Assembly (NCBI GenBank): GCA_026008535.1
Contig: BRKX01000009.1
Span: 48,667,001-48,731,000 of the forward strand
From: Perilla frutescens
Taxonomy: Eukaryota; Streptophyta; Magnoliopsida; Lamiales; Lamiaceae
DNA length: 64,000 bases
Direction of reading: 5' to 3'
Part shown: piece by piece, positions 1 to 10,953 of the stretch
Numbering within the stretch: the first letter of the stretch is position 1
Layout: every line of letters begins with the position of its first letter
The notes under the pieces: model-generated
What the model saw: only the letters and a program-made list of their open reading frames with translations
What the model was told of the DNA's origin: nothing
Databases searched by the model: none
Made by a program: the position numbers and the translations under genes

Positions 1-1490
1 TTTTTTTTCATATAATATATCAAATTACAACTTTTTTCATACTATTTCATTTAAGATCTCACATGGCTTTGTTTATCCAAAGAAATATGAAAGAAAAATA
101 TAAAATATTCATTTTTAGGGCTTATTACATTCTCGTTAGAGTTTATTTCATAATTTATGTGTTTTCCTATTCTCAAACAATTCCGTCAAATGAAAGTAAT
201 ATAATGTTAATATGGACACATTTATATGCTATTATGAACATATATCTATGCTAAAATGAACGAACAATACAAATGTTATTATGAGTATATTTACATATTA
301 TTCTCATGCAATTTGGCCATGTTAAAATGAAAGTAATATAATGCTAATATGAATATATCACAATGATAAAATGAACGAACAAACACATATAATTAATATT
401 ATGAGTAAATTTACATGTTATTTTCATGTAATTTTGTCATGATACAATGAAAAGAATATAATATATTAAATTAAAGATTTTTATGTTCTTTTATTTAAAA
501 GCTCGAATACATATGTTTATCCGAAAAATATGGATGAAAAATACAAAACATTAATTTTTAGGGTTTATTTCATTTCAGTTAGAGTTTATTCCTTTCAATT
601 ATATTTATTTCATCCAATTTGGATTCATTCCACGCCAATTAGAATTTAATTACATCTCAATTACGTATTGTATATGATAATTCAATAATTGTTGTGTTTT
701 CTTATTCTCATTTAATTTCGTCATGCTAAAATGAAAATAATGTGATGCTAATATGAACATATAATCATGCTAAAATGAACAAACAATACATGTTATTAAG
801 AGCAAATTTACACATTATTCTCATGCTAAAACTCATATACACCATGTTAATAAGAGAGTAGTTTCAGGCTAAAAAGTTATGAACGCAATATTTTTCATAT
901 AATTAATAGATCAAATTAAAGTTTTTCATGTTCTTTCATTTAAGATGTCGCATGTCTCTGGCACTCCGAATAAAATATGAATAAAAAATATAAAATGTTC
1001 ATTTAGGGTTTATTTCACCCCAATTAGGGTTAATTTTACCTCAATTAGGGTTTATTTTATTCCAATCAGAGTTTTAGATCTTCCATGAAAAACTCACTTT
1101 TAATACTGAAAAATATCATTTTCAATATTATTCAGGTGCATATAAAACTTTCTGAAATGTCATATGTACCATACTAATATAAGAGTAGTTTAATATTAAA
1201 TGCTGATGAATTGCGAATTATATTAAAACGCCATATATATCATGCTAATATGCAAGTAGTTTCATGCTAAAATATCATAAACACAATTATGTGAGTTATA
1301 GTTGGCCATGCTAGAATGTTATATAGGTATACACCATGCTAATATAAATCTGGGGTTGCCCTGTATGAAAAATATGCCTGAAAATTATTTTTTATATTTT
1401 TCATCTAATTTTTTCAAATAAACATATGTAACATGGATCTTAAATGAAAGAGTACGAAAAAAGCTTTAATTTGATATATGATTTACGTAA
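1..1490. repeat. tandem repeat of ~450 bp with a terminal inverted copy
   Basis: Three related units begin near 1, 458 and 892. Each opens with a 'catataat..atcaaatta' stretch, then 'ttcatttaag', then an 'aaatat(g)aaaa' stretch and 'agggtttat'. Units 1 and 2 also carry sub-repeats with 'aaatgaacgaacaa' and 'ttcatgct'. Near 1375-1490 the same opening block appears in reverse complement ('ttaaatgaaagagtacgaaaa'). The whole is AT-rich and has no coding potential. It could be a foldback or decayed transposon; no target duplication is visible because the left end runs off the window. Confidence 0.6.
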
Positions 1491-1768
1491 ATCCGATTAA
1501 AAATGAGCGAGTTATGATTGTTTAAAGTTTCTACAATATTTGTATAAATATGTTGACATCATCATCTAAATTTTAACAGAAAAAAAAACCCTCACTTTTG
1601 AAGTTCAATGTATTTACCAATATGTCACCGCTTTTTTTAAAAAAGTTCAACATATTTACAAGTTTACCACCGCCTTTTCGTATTAAATCTAGACCATTGA
1701 GATCAAAATTTATGTGATTTGGATGAGTTCTCAGTTCCCACATAGGGAAGGGTTCTTACCACATCCAC

Positions 1769-1771
<3 letters not shown>

Positions 1772-1815
<44 letters not shown>
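1772..1815. repeat. (TA)n microsatellite
   Basis: About 22 uninterrupted TA units. They follow a block (about 1690-1770) with 'agttcccacatagggaagggtt' character. A related block with 'agttcccacatgg' lies at 18840-18890, also next to a microsatellite, so the pair may be termini of one dispersed element family. Confidence 0.9.
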
Positions 1816-1816
<1 letters not shown>

Positions 1817-2325
1817 CTAAGTATCAATATTAAAAACTTATTTGTATTAAAAAAAGGGCAAAGAGCCAAAAAAAACACCCGAACTATGTGTTCAATCCCA
1901 CCTAGACATACAAACTATTTTTTAGCCAAAATACACAACTAAACTATTTAAAAATTACAATCGAACTCTTCAACTATTCAAAATATATCAAATTCACACT
2001 TTTCATTTAACACTGTTAACTTTTTCAGTTACATTTAGATAAATCACTAGAGTCTTAGTTGCACTGTCTATAAATTAAACCATGTTATTTGTATGGACCT
2101 TTTATTAAAAATTAATTATATATCTCACAACTTGCGATTCACCGATCAAATACTAGCCAGTGAGTAGTGACATTAAATAATGTTATTCAACCATTAGGTT
2201 TATTGGATGTTACATATAATGAATTGTAATTTTTATTATCTGACACAATCATAGTTGCCTGCATCTATGGAAAATACTCACCGACATATTCACGTGTATT
2301 ACTCATAAAACCTAAAAAAATGTTG

Positions 2326-2779
2326 TATATCGAAATCTGGAGCAGGAGTTCAAAACCATGGCTGACGGGCTTGCTTTGGCGAAAGATGAAAAAGACAAAA
2401 TCCAAGAGTTGAACAGGAGATTGAAATCAGACGTCAGCGAGAGCTGTCAGCATGCTGCCATACTTGAGGCTGAATTGGAGAGTCTTTCTATCAAACAAGC
2501 TGATTTGCACAAATCCTACAGTGCATTGGAGAGGGGATACGTGCAAGCGAATCAGGATAACACAAATTTACTGAGGAAGTTTTCTGATCTAAAGGAGGAG
2601 AAATACCAGGTAGATTACTGGAATGTCTAGCCACTGCTAACCAATCAGTAATCTTGAGGAGCTTCGGTGAAGAAAAGACTTCGGAAGTAAAGTTACTTCT
2701 TAATGATCTGAACAGACAACATGAGATCAATTGTGGCCTTGAAAGGGAAATGTCTGCACTGTCCAAAACATCATTTTAA
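2326..2779 (+). pseudogene. NETWORKED1 (KIP1-like) coiled-coil gene fragment
   Basis: Translation gives a charged coiled coil that I recognise as similar to the long C-terminal coiled coil of plant NET1 actin-binding proteins (blocks NRRLKSDVSE, LEAELESLS, LRKFSDLKEEK, SFGEEKTSEVK, LNDLNRQHEIN). NET1 proteins link actin to membranes through an N-terminal NAB domain, which is absent here. The first part reads from about 2326 and is open to 2630. The rest (about 2612-2778) continues in another frame, so there is a frameshift near 2605-2612. Only about 150 codons remain of a protein usually over 1,500 residues. It is a duplicated or captured fragment, not a working gene. Identification is from memory of the family and needs a protein search. 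Confidence 0.65.
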
Positions 2780-3473
2780 TTAAACCAGTCCAAATATTTA
2801 CACACAAAATATATCAAGAATAAGAGCAGCATTCAATCGGCACAAAAAACACATCTTCTCAAAGTGCCCTATGATTAGACCTCAGATGTGCAAATTATGA
2901 TGTGCCCCAGCAAATTCCAAGCAAGCAAATTAGTACAAAGAATATTCAAAAATGAGTGAGCACGTATCATAACGATATTCAAGTATCATCAACCAAAATC
3001 ATGCAGAGCTCCACTCTCATTTTGGGCAAGAAACCAATATTTTTTGTTTACATAGTGCCCGTTGTACTGAGGAATGTACACCGTAAAACGACTCTCCTGG
3101 AGGCTTCCAAAAATCAACCAGTGAAGAGGACAAGAACAATCAGTTGTCCATGAGGTGAGATAAACTAGTTCAGCTCCATATTCTTCTCAGCTTCCTTCTC
3201 GTATCTCATAAATTACAAGTACTCCGTCATCTCTCTTGCTGCATAGAGAAAGATAGTACAAGTGAGGAGGTAAATATGAAATACTAAACCGACACGTGGG
3301 TTGGGGGGGGGGGGAGATTAACGATAAATGACCAACCTTGGATGAGCAAAACTTTTGTTGCAGACATGTCACAAGCTACTTGAATGAACTTCTTCAGCAT
3401 TATCTCCATTCGCTAACCCAGACTGGCTCGTGGACTCCTCAGACAACTGACCAGCAGCCATTTCCGGGTGACC
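2780..3473. other. intergenic / possible 3' region of the LARP1 fragment
   Basis: No convincing coding region on either strand. It contains a G-run near 3303-3314. Since the LARP1-like exons at 3474-3973 read on the minus strand and stop at 3474, part of this stretch may be their 3' UTR. Confidence 0.4.
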
Positions 3474-3973
3474 TTAACTTGCAACAACATTGCCATTCGC
3501 ATGGGCTATGGCATCCAGAGAGACCTCCTGTAATGAGGTGGCCAGAACATTTTCAGGTGCTGAACTCGAGGGGTGGGAGCCAGAATCAGAATTAACCACT
3601 CCAGTCGAAAGTAGCCACTTATTCCACTCGTTACGCCTCCTAACCTTGTCACCCTGTGGAAAGAAAAACAGTAATGCAAATATACAGCCATGTAATCTCT
3701 TAATCTACCAAACCCAGACTCAGAAAGCAGCAACACAAAAAGTTGTTTGCTTGCAAAGCCAAAATGTCAGTGAATATGGAACACCCTCAACAAGGTATAT
3801 AAAAATGGAAACAATTTATAGGAGTTAGAGTACCAACCAAATGAGAGTCTGGGATCGGTTGAAGATAATGTCAAAACAAAGTTGAGAAAAGGAAAGCTCA
3901 CCTGTACTTCCACAACCATAGAGTATCTCAAGAACTCTAAAATCAAAGGGATGTCCTTAGTCAATTGCTGAAC
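3474..3973 (-). pseudogene. La-related protein 1 (LARP1)-like 3' gene fragment, two exons
   Basis: Two minus-strand exons with good splice signals. Exon 3902-3973 (24 codons) lies between 'ttttcag' and 'gtgagc'. Exon 3474-3653 (60 codons with stop) begins after 'tccacag', and the join keeps phase 0. The peptide VQQLTKDIPLILEFLR, then VVEVQ, then GDKVRRRNEWNKWL matches the C-terminal end of the La motif in plant LARP1 proteins, RNA-binding regulators of mRNA translation and decay. It is followed by a short Ser-rich tail and a TAA stop. No upstream La-motif exons occur before the SKP1 fragment, so the gene is truncated. The exons themselves are unbroken, which suggests a recent duplication or capture. 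'Pseudogene' is my inference from the missing 5' part. Confidence 0.65.
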
Positions 3974-4548
3974 CTGAAAAGGCAGAGTAGAAGGCAACCT
4001 TGATCTGTGCATCAGATATCACCAAAACAAATATGACAAAAGACTCTTAACAATCAGTTTACAAAACAAAGGGTATGTTTGGTTTTCGTTTCAAGGTTCT
4101 TTATTCCCCAACATTTATTTTCTCAACATTTAGTTTTTTTAGTTTATTAGTCATCTGATATGGTGTTATCAAATAAACTTTCTAATCACAGTTTGTTCTG
4201 CAATCTACTGAAGTGCAGTATTATATACAATGAATTTAGATCTTTTCTGTTTCTATTTTCTGCCATCTCAATTTTTAATATCTCGATTCACTAATTCATT
4301 GTGTGTATACTCGATGGTTATCATACAAGCTAACTTGGACACTTTGTTACACTTACACCTATTGTACTTGTTGTGAATGTTAGAAAGTAGCTTTTGTGCA
4401 CAATCAGGTTTTCCCAACTGGCGGCGCTTTAGTATATACTGCCTGATTGAAGATAAATGAATCTGAAAGTTCCTTTTGCTATCAGGAAAACCAAAGATCT
4501 ATAAATTTTGCTTTAGTTTACTATAGCTTTTACTTCTTATATTTCCAG

Positions 4549-4659
4549 GCTGCTAACTACCTCAATATCAAGAGCCTTCTGGATCTGACATGCCAAACAG
4601 TTGCTGACATGATCAAGGGGAAAACCCCAGAGGAGATCCGGAAGACATTCAACATCAAG
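4549..4659 (+). pseudogene. SKP1-like (ASK) second-exon fragment
   Basis: After an acceptor-like 'tatttccag' the frame reads AANYLNIKSLLDLTCQ, then TVADMIKGK, TPEEIRKTFNIK. This is the conserved Skp1 dimerisation and F-box-binding region of plant SKP1/ASK proteins, adaptor subunits of SCF ubiquitin ligases. The match stops abruptly after NIK. The acidic C-terminal tail usual in the family is replaced by unrelated sequence up to about 4785. The intron-like sequence before the exon means the piece came from genomic DNA, not a spliced mRNA. No first exon (BTB-like N-terminal half) is present, so it cannot encode a functional adaptor. Confidence 0.8.
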
Positions 4660-4678
4660 ACAAGAATGATTCCATATA

Positions 4679-5265
4679 ACTGGCTGAGATTCCTAAACGA
4701 TATTAAAATGAAAGAAAATCAAAACCGTGCTAGAAACCTCATATCCACGAAGCACTTCACAATGCAACAGATCAGTATCTCATGAATCATTTGCATTTCA
4801 ACCACAACACACCCTCTCTCGTAGGCCAAAGATGAAACAACAAACTAATAAGCATGAACGACTTATGTGAGAACTAAACAAACCATCATAACACAAAAGT
4901 CTCAACTGGAAGTTCATGAACCACTTATACAAGATCTAAACGAAGCATCATGAAACATATTAGAAACAACTGCAATGTTCATAAGTGGTCGCTTCCCACA
5001 AAAACTCATTCATGAAAACACAAAATATTATTGTGAGGGGCTTCCATCACTGGTTGAGATTCTTAAGCATTTCTTACATGAAAGAGAATCATATATAGGC
5101 CATGTTATTCATCAGTATCTCATAATTCATTAGCATTTCAGCCACAAGACCCTTTTCTAGTAGGCCACAAAACTAAACAAATCACATCATAACATAAAAG
5201 TTTGACATGGAAGTCATGAACGAATTATGTGAGAACTAAACAAAGCATCATCAGAAGTTTCAAGG
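4679..5265. repeat. diverged direct duplication (~200 bp units)
   Basis: The block at about 4679-4890 ('tgagattcctaaacga', 'cagtatctcatgaatcat', 'gtaggccaaa', 'tgtgagaactaaacaaa') recurs at about 5053-5265 with the same order of landmarks ('tgagattcttaagca', 'cagtatctcataattcat', 'gtaggccaca', 'tgtgagaactaaacaaa'). The duplication separates the SKP1 fragment from the small minus-strand gene. No open frame is conserved between the copies. Confidence 0.65.
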
Positions 5266-5327
5266 TGATACTAGACAAGAAGGAATCCAGTTTTTAATAC
5301 CACGGAATCGAAAGGGTTAAGTTGTAG

Positions 5328-5729
5328 CTACTCATTCAACGCCTTTTTCAAAGCGTCCTCTTCTTCTTTCATCTTCTTCTCCCACCTTCTCTTCCTATAA
5401 CCATCCAACATCTTGGGCATCTCTTCCATAAGTCTAACAGTATTCGCTCGTTTCTCAGCGGCCAATCTGTCAACCTTGTGCCCTTTCCTCTTGGTCTTCA
5501 TCTCCTTCCTTTCTGGATCAAATTCCCAATCACCTCCAGCAAGAAGGACCTCTTTGCGGATCCGAGCTCGGTGGCGTGCACTGATAGCTAGAGGCTTCCA
5601 AGCCCCAAGCTCCCAGTAACCACAAACACCCTTTGACAGCTCATCTCTGTATTTCGTCAACTTCTCTCTCCACGGATACTGGTATTCTCCAACTGCTTTT
5701 GCAACAGATTTTACTGCTTTCCCAGCCAT
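5328..5729 (-). CDS. small basic protein, probable mitochondrial ribosomal protein mL59/mL64-like
   Basis: A 133-residue open frame, rich in Lys, Arg and Glu: a short N-terminal helix-like stretch (MAGKAVKSVAKAV), a Trp/Tyr-rich core (YPWREKLTKYRDEL, GYWELGAWKPL), then a long basic-acidic helical tail ending in Asn-Glu. I recall this pattern from plant proteins assigned to the mitochondrial large-subunit family mL59/mL64, peripheral ribosome components; this name is from memory. I chose the ATG at 5729 because 'tttcag' ends two bases upstream, so the ATG four codons further up (5741) would lie in the intron. No stops or frameshifts are present and codon use looks normal. It is the best candidate for a working host gene in the window. 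Confidence 0.75.
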   Translation of the reverse strand: MAGKAVKSVAKAVGEYQYPWREKLTKYRDELSKGVCGYWELGAWKPLAISARHRARIRKEVLLAGGDWEFDPERKEMKTKRKGHKVDRLAAEKRANTVRLMEEMPKMLDGYRKRRWEKKMKEEEDALKKALNE

Positions 5730-6340
5730 TCCTGAAACCATACTCGCAAATCAATACAAATTGTGTGTGACACATTTCGACAAACAGCTTAACTGCATAT
5801 CTTCACAATCAAACACGTCAATTATGATGAGGAAGCTTCAGGCATCATTGCAATAAGACGGAATGCTAGAGATACAGAAGATTAAATTTTGAATCTATTT
5901 CCCGTTCAGCCAACAAATTAATAATGACAATAATAAAACAAGGTCTAACATTGATATTTTATCATGCCGCAAAGAAACAGAAAAATCAAAATTCTAGCTC
6001 TTCGAATTTAATTATATATAATACTCTTCAATTTGCGTAGAATAAGAAACATCTTGATATCTTCCCCTCTTATTCTTCGATAAAAACGAGATTCTGCAGC
6101 AATACGATGCTTTTTAATCGAAACTAAGAATCGCAACAGAACATGTAAAAATAAAAAGGAAAAAAAAAACAAATTAATCGCACTCACCAAAAAAAGATAA
6201 GAAATGTAAACGATAGGCTGAAGGAAAAAAAAACAAACCTTGGTTCGAGTTTGAAAATGGAGAACTTGTGTTGTGGAAGATGGAGATTTGCAGTCGCCTA
6301 CTAAACGGCGATGGTTTTTGCTGCCCTTCACTCTAACAGT
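5730..6340 (-). promoter_or_regulatory. 5' UTR exon and intron of the small minus-strand gene
   Basis: The acceptor 'ttcag' lies at 5732-5736. A donor-like 'aag/gtttgt' lies at 6239/6238, with exon-like sequence upstream to about 6340 that has no ATG. A second, stronger donor-like site ('ggtgagtg', 6181-6188) lies inside this intron, so alternative first exons are possible. The intron is T-rich on the transcribed strand, as usual for plants. Confidence 0.5.
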
Positions 6341-6492
6341 CTAATTTCCTTCTTTTCCCCCCTTTAACCCATATTTTAGGCCAAAATATTGAAAACCCCA
6401 ACCTTCTAAGCTTTTTAATAAAAAAATACCTACTTGTCAACAAAATTCACGAATTCTGATGAAATTTACTATTCCCCCATCAAATTTGAAAC

Positions 6493-6622
6493 GCAATCAA
6501 TCGTGTAAGTATGATAATGTTACATCACACGTGTTATTTCTTAGTCAATCCGAATTTGCAATCAATTGTGTAAGTATGATATTGTTACATCACACGTGTT
6601 ATTTCTTGATAAATCCGAATTT
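6493..6622. repeat. tandem duplication, two 65-bp copies
   Basis: Copies at 6493-6557 and 6558-6622 share 'gtgtaagtatgat', 'tgttacatcacacgtg', 'ttatttctt' and 'aatccgaattt', with only a handful of differences. Confidence 0.9.
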
Positions 6623-6775
6623 GCGTCGTTGGTCGTTGGTCAAAAATTGAATAGAATAGTATCAGTGTATCACTCGTAAGATTAAAATTAAAAATTATAA
6701 CTCGTAGCCTACGGACAGTCTCTTACTTGGTTTTTATGAGTTTTCTTTTATCACAATTAAAATTTATTAATTTTA

Positions 6776-7083
6776 ATTATGATTTATTAATCTCGTTATA
6801 ATTAAGTCAAAAAAATTAATTGTCAAGTGGAGTGCACGAGCCCACATGTCATAATCAGTCAAGTGCACCGAGCTAGATGAAAAGGTTAAAATGATTCACT
6901 TTAATTTTAGAATTCATTAATTTCATTTAGGATATATTTATTTTGAAAAAAAAAATACTTATCAAATGCAGTACACGAGCTCACGTATTAACATCAGGTG
7001 AGTGCATTGCACGAGTCGTCGAATAAAAAAAAATTCATTTTAATTTAGGACTCACTAATTCTATTTAGATATATATTTATTTC
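6776..7083. repeat. about two and a half copies of a ~130-140 bp tandem unit
   Basis: Units start near 6776, 6902 and 7042. Shared landmarks are 'cattaatttcatttagg'-like starts, 'tatttattt' and a 'gcacgagctcac'-like segment. The copies are well diverged and have no coding potential. Confidence 0.6.
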
Positions 7084-7979
7084 AAAAAAGATGGGAGAGA
7101 GCAGACGATCAGCAACAACACCACCCTTCTGAAATCTTCATCTTGTATCTTGCTCATGATATTGTACCTTTCCTTCAGGTAAATTATAATGCAAAGGACA
7201 CGTATTACATTTCCTCATTATCCAGCTGACACATGACCGGACCTAATAGATTTTAGTTATTTATATCATTTTTTTTTATTTAATGATAAAAGTTTCAGTC
7301 AAAAATTTCGGCAAGTCGGAAAATTTATTGTGAAACTTCAATTACTATATTGTGATACTTCAATTATCTATTGTGACACTTAACTACCTATTCTGACAGT
7401 TCGATACCGATTTTTTTTATCAGCCGATCAACAATATGATAATTTGATGTACAATTTTATATTTCAAATAACAATTAAATAAGTAAAGAAGAAATAATAA
7501 ATAGGAAATAAAAAAAATCAGTTGTGAACAATAATCGGGCCGCGCTACAATGTTTCCTCCATTCTCATTTTCCGACAAAAAGTAGCGCAACTGTTGGATG
7601 GCTTTTTTGGTGTTTTTTGCTCTAGATTTGGCATTTGAAACCATCTCTTGGAGATGCTCTTATATAAATCAATGCACACAAGACCTTCTCATTTTGAAAT
7701 GCTACAATAATGATTTTTTTTAGTAAAATAGACATGCATAGTATTCTTTGGAACTGCAAAGTTGACTCGATTCATATTAAAAAAAATAGGGAAAAAGGTA
7801 TAAATAACCCTCTCGATTATTACGTAGAGACCTTAATTATTGCCTCTTCCTTGATTATTTTGTTCAAATAGCTCATTCTACCCATGCTTGTAAAAATCGG
7901 GCTAGGTGGCCGCCTAAGCGACGATGAGGTGCTATGTTAAATTATGTCTCTAATTTAAAGTGAAAGTAAAAAATTATAA
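7084..7979. other. AT-rich intergenic sequence; possible PIF/Harbinger-type end near 7560-7665
   Basis: I see no gene. On the minus strand, sequence starting near 7665 reads 'taagagcatctccaagaga', a start common to PIF/Harbinger-like plant elements and MITEs. The matching other end was not found, so this is only a suggestion. Confidence 0.3.
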
Positions 7980-8332
7980 TTATATATAGAGAGAATGAAA
8001 AAAATAAAGAAAAAATAAAAAAGAAAATGAATTTCTTTTTAGTTACGAAATTTTCCGTCGGAATTCTGTAGTTAAAATTAAAAAAAAAAAAATTAAAATG
8101 TAGCGATAGAATTTTCTGAAAAATTGCATCACTATTCTGTCATTAATTATCAAAAATATATTATAAAAATAAAAATTAGACAAATCCGTCGTTAAGCTAA
8201 AGACAGAAAAATTCATCATTAATTCGTCATTTATAGTCTCAAGTTCAATCCGTCATTAGTTTGTCGGTAATTTAACGATAAATTATATTTCGTCCCTAAT
8301 TCCGTCGTTAAAACGCGTTATTTTTTGTAGTG
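7980..8332. mobile_element. CACTA-type element, right-end remnant
   Basis: The stretch carries repeated 'ccgtcgttaa'/'ccgtcattaa'-like motifs on both strands and ends in 'ttttttgtagtg' at 8332, the reverse complement of a CACTACAAAAAA terminus. Subterminal short repeats next to such a terminus are the signature of CACTA (CMC/EnSpm) transposons. I found no left terminus upstream in the window, so it is a truncated or solo end. Confidence 0.6.
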
Positions 8333-8836
8333 ATGTACTAAATAAAAAAGAATATTCTCTAAAATATTTTGTTGTGCTTTCTAACTTTAGTCATTAAATC
8401 TACTTGATTCTTTCATTTCAACCATTGAATTTACCTAGTTTAGTGCAACAAAACTCTTAACTTGCACTAAAGTAATACAAGATTTAGTGCAGAATCTGTA
8501 CATAAAATCAATCTTTAATGACTTCAACTCATTCATCAACCATTTAAGATTTTTCATTATATCTCGGAGAAACAACACCTAAAACACATATGGAAGGGGA
8601 AAGAATCAAATTTTTATAGTGAATTAACAATTCCATTAAATGATAATATCACATATAAAAATATACTAATTAAGCATATACTTACAAAAACTTAATAACT
8701 ATAATAACTAGGGCAATGCTTAACACGTTTAAAAGTCATCAAAATCACAGTTAACTACTATCATAGCAATAATATTTAGAAATATTCAAAATTTTAAAAA
8801 AATTGCATTTCATATTTGTACATGCATGGATTTATG

Positions 8837-10100
8837 AATTAAACAAATCACCAATATATCATTTTAGGTCGAAATGATCGCACAAAAATTGCGCAGTGCA
8901 ATTTACTCGCATTTTTTTAGATTTGTTAATTGTTGCATGGGAAATGAGTAACATGCCAAGAAGTAGTAATTACATGTTTAATAATTGAAAGAAATATTTA
9001 TTGTTAGATTAAGGAATTACCGTCATAAATACAAAATAATAAAATATAATACTTCGAAAAGAATAATTAAAGTTACTAGAGGTGCGTACTTGGTAATTCT
9101 TGTTTCTGTATAATAGCATGCAAACCACACAAGAGAGGTAAATCACACTTGGAAAACTAAGTGTGACTGGCTCATGCCTCAAACTTACACCTCTTCTCTA
9201 CTATGTCTTTTTCAAGCGACAGACTTTCACTCTTTCGTTGTTTTTGTTGTCATCATTGTCATTGCCATTATTATTGTTGTTGTTGTTGTATTGGGTTAAT
9301 TGTAACAAAAAAAAATGTACTTTCCACCACATTTGTAATTCAACGCCACTTTTAATACATTGTAATAATGACATTATATTTCAATTTGTAGGCTTGTATC
9401 AAATTCGACATTCTCAAATTTTTTCTGCCTATTTGAAATTCGATATATAATAGCATGTAAACCACACTTGGAAAAGCAAGTGTGACTGGCTCACCCCTCA
9501 AACTTACGCCTCTTCTCCACTAGGTCATCTTCAAGCGACATGCTTTCACTCTTTCATTGTTTTTATTATCATCATCATTGTTGTTGTTGTTGGGTGATTT
9601 GTAACAAAAAAAAATCACGTACTTTCCACCATGCTTTCACTCTTTCATTATTTTTGTTATCATCATCACTGTTGTTGTTGTTGTTGTAGGGTTAATTGTA
9701 ACAAAAAAAAACCACGTACTTTCCACCACATTTGTAATTCAACACCACTTTTAGAACATTGTAATAATGACACTATATTTCAATTTGTAGGCTTATATCA
9801 AATTCGACACTCCCAAATTTTTTGCCGCCTATTTGATATCCAACATATATTTAAATTTGCACGCTTGATCTAAATTTTATGAATTTATAAAATCACCAAT
9901 ATATCATTTTAGGTTGAAATGATCGCACAAAAGTTGCGCAGTGCAATTTACTCGTATTTTTTTAGATTTGTTAATTGTTGCATGGAAAATAAGTAACATA
10001 CCAAGAATTAGTAATTACATGTTTAATAATTGAAACAAATATTTATTGCTATATAAAGCGATCACCATCATAAATACAAAATAATAAAATATAGAAGTAA
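8837..10100. repeat. direct repeat pair (~210 bp) flanking tandem duplications
   Basis: 8837-9047 and 9889-10095 are near-identical ('caccaatatatcatttta', 'gcgcagtgcaatttactcg', 'gtaattacatgtttaataa'). Between them, about 9107-9446 and about 9447-9850 are tandem copies ('agtgtgactggctca', 'tcaagcgaca', 'gttgttgttg', 'ccaccacatttgtaattc'). The second copy contains its own ~88-bp internal duplication (9543-9630 and 9631-9724). A further partial copy lies at about 10435-10620. Poly-leucine or serine frames here come from the 'gttgtt' tracts and are not genes. Confidence 0.7.
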
Positions 10101-10230
10101 TCATCATTTATTTTGAATTCAGATTGTTATTGTGGCTTATTGTATCATAAAATTTAACCTTTTGAAGGGGAATATTACAGTTATCAAGAATGATGACTCT
10201 AGTTAAATATTATTTATTTAAGGTATTTTA
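10060..10230. repeat. dispersed repeat, inverted copy at 61830-62010
   Basis: The block with 'ttgtatcataaaat', 'cttttgaaggggaat' and 'gatgactctagttaaat' recurs in reverse complement near 61830-62010 ('tttaactagagtcatcatc', 'cccccttcaaagg', 'ttttatgataccat'). The two lie about 52 kb apart in opposite orientation. Confidence 0.7.
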
Positions 10231-10953
10231 GCAGATCGAACTGTCTAATATAAATTTATGAGTGAATGACATGTATAAATATATTATGATTTTTATAGGA
10301 GCTGACTAAAGGTATTGAAGACACTTTATTAAAGTTAAAATAATCTATTGTTGAAAATGGTAAGATGTGTTAAAAAATAAAATATATCTTCCATTTCAAA
10401 ATAGAAAGATTTGAAAATCATCATCTTTTCATCATCAGTGGCTTTGACTCATTCGTTATTCTTTATGTTATTGTTGTTATTGATATATCGGGTTAATTGT
10501 AAAATAAAAAAACACACGCCACTTTCCACCATATTTAAATTGTAATTCAATACTACTTTTAAAACATTGCAATAATGACATTTTTTTTCAATTTGGAGCA
10601 AATCCGACACCAGTATATTTTTTCCGAGGGTAGAAAATCCGACATAGAATATTTTTTCCACATGTACATGAACTCCGCCGAACTTAAACAATTTAGAATA
10701 CGAATGAAGCATCGACGTTGTTGAAAAAAAAATTCAAAAATTTGATCTTACTCTTTTGTTGTGCCCATCTTACAAATAACTTCTTAAATAGATACATTTT
10801 TACAAGTTCTTTTGTTGTGCCCATGTTGCAAACAACTTTTATAGATTATTCATATTTCAAATCATTTTACTTCATCCAAGTCCTTGTATACATGAGGGAA
10901 AAAATTCATGTTGAATTTCTGATAGTTGGAGAAATTTGATGATGTCAAAATAT

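Noticed and set aside
5730..5741. upstream ATG of the mL59-like gene (MVSG-)
   Set aside because: A splice acceptor (ttcag) lies between it and the next ATG, so it would be intronic.
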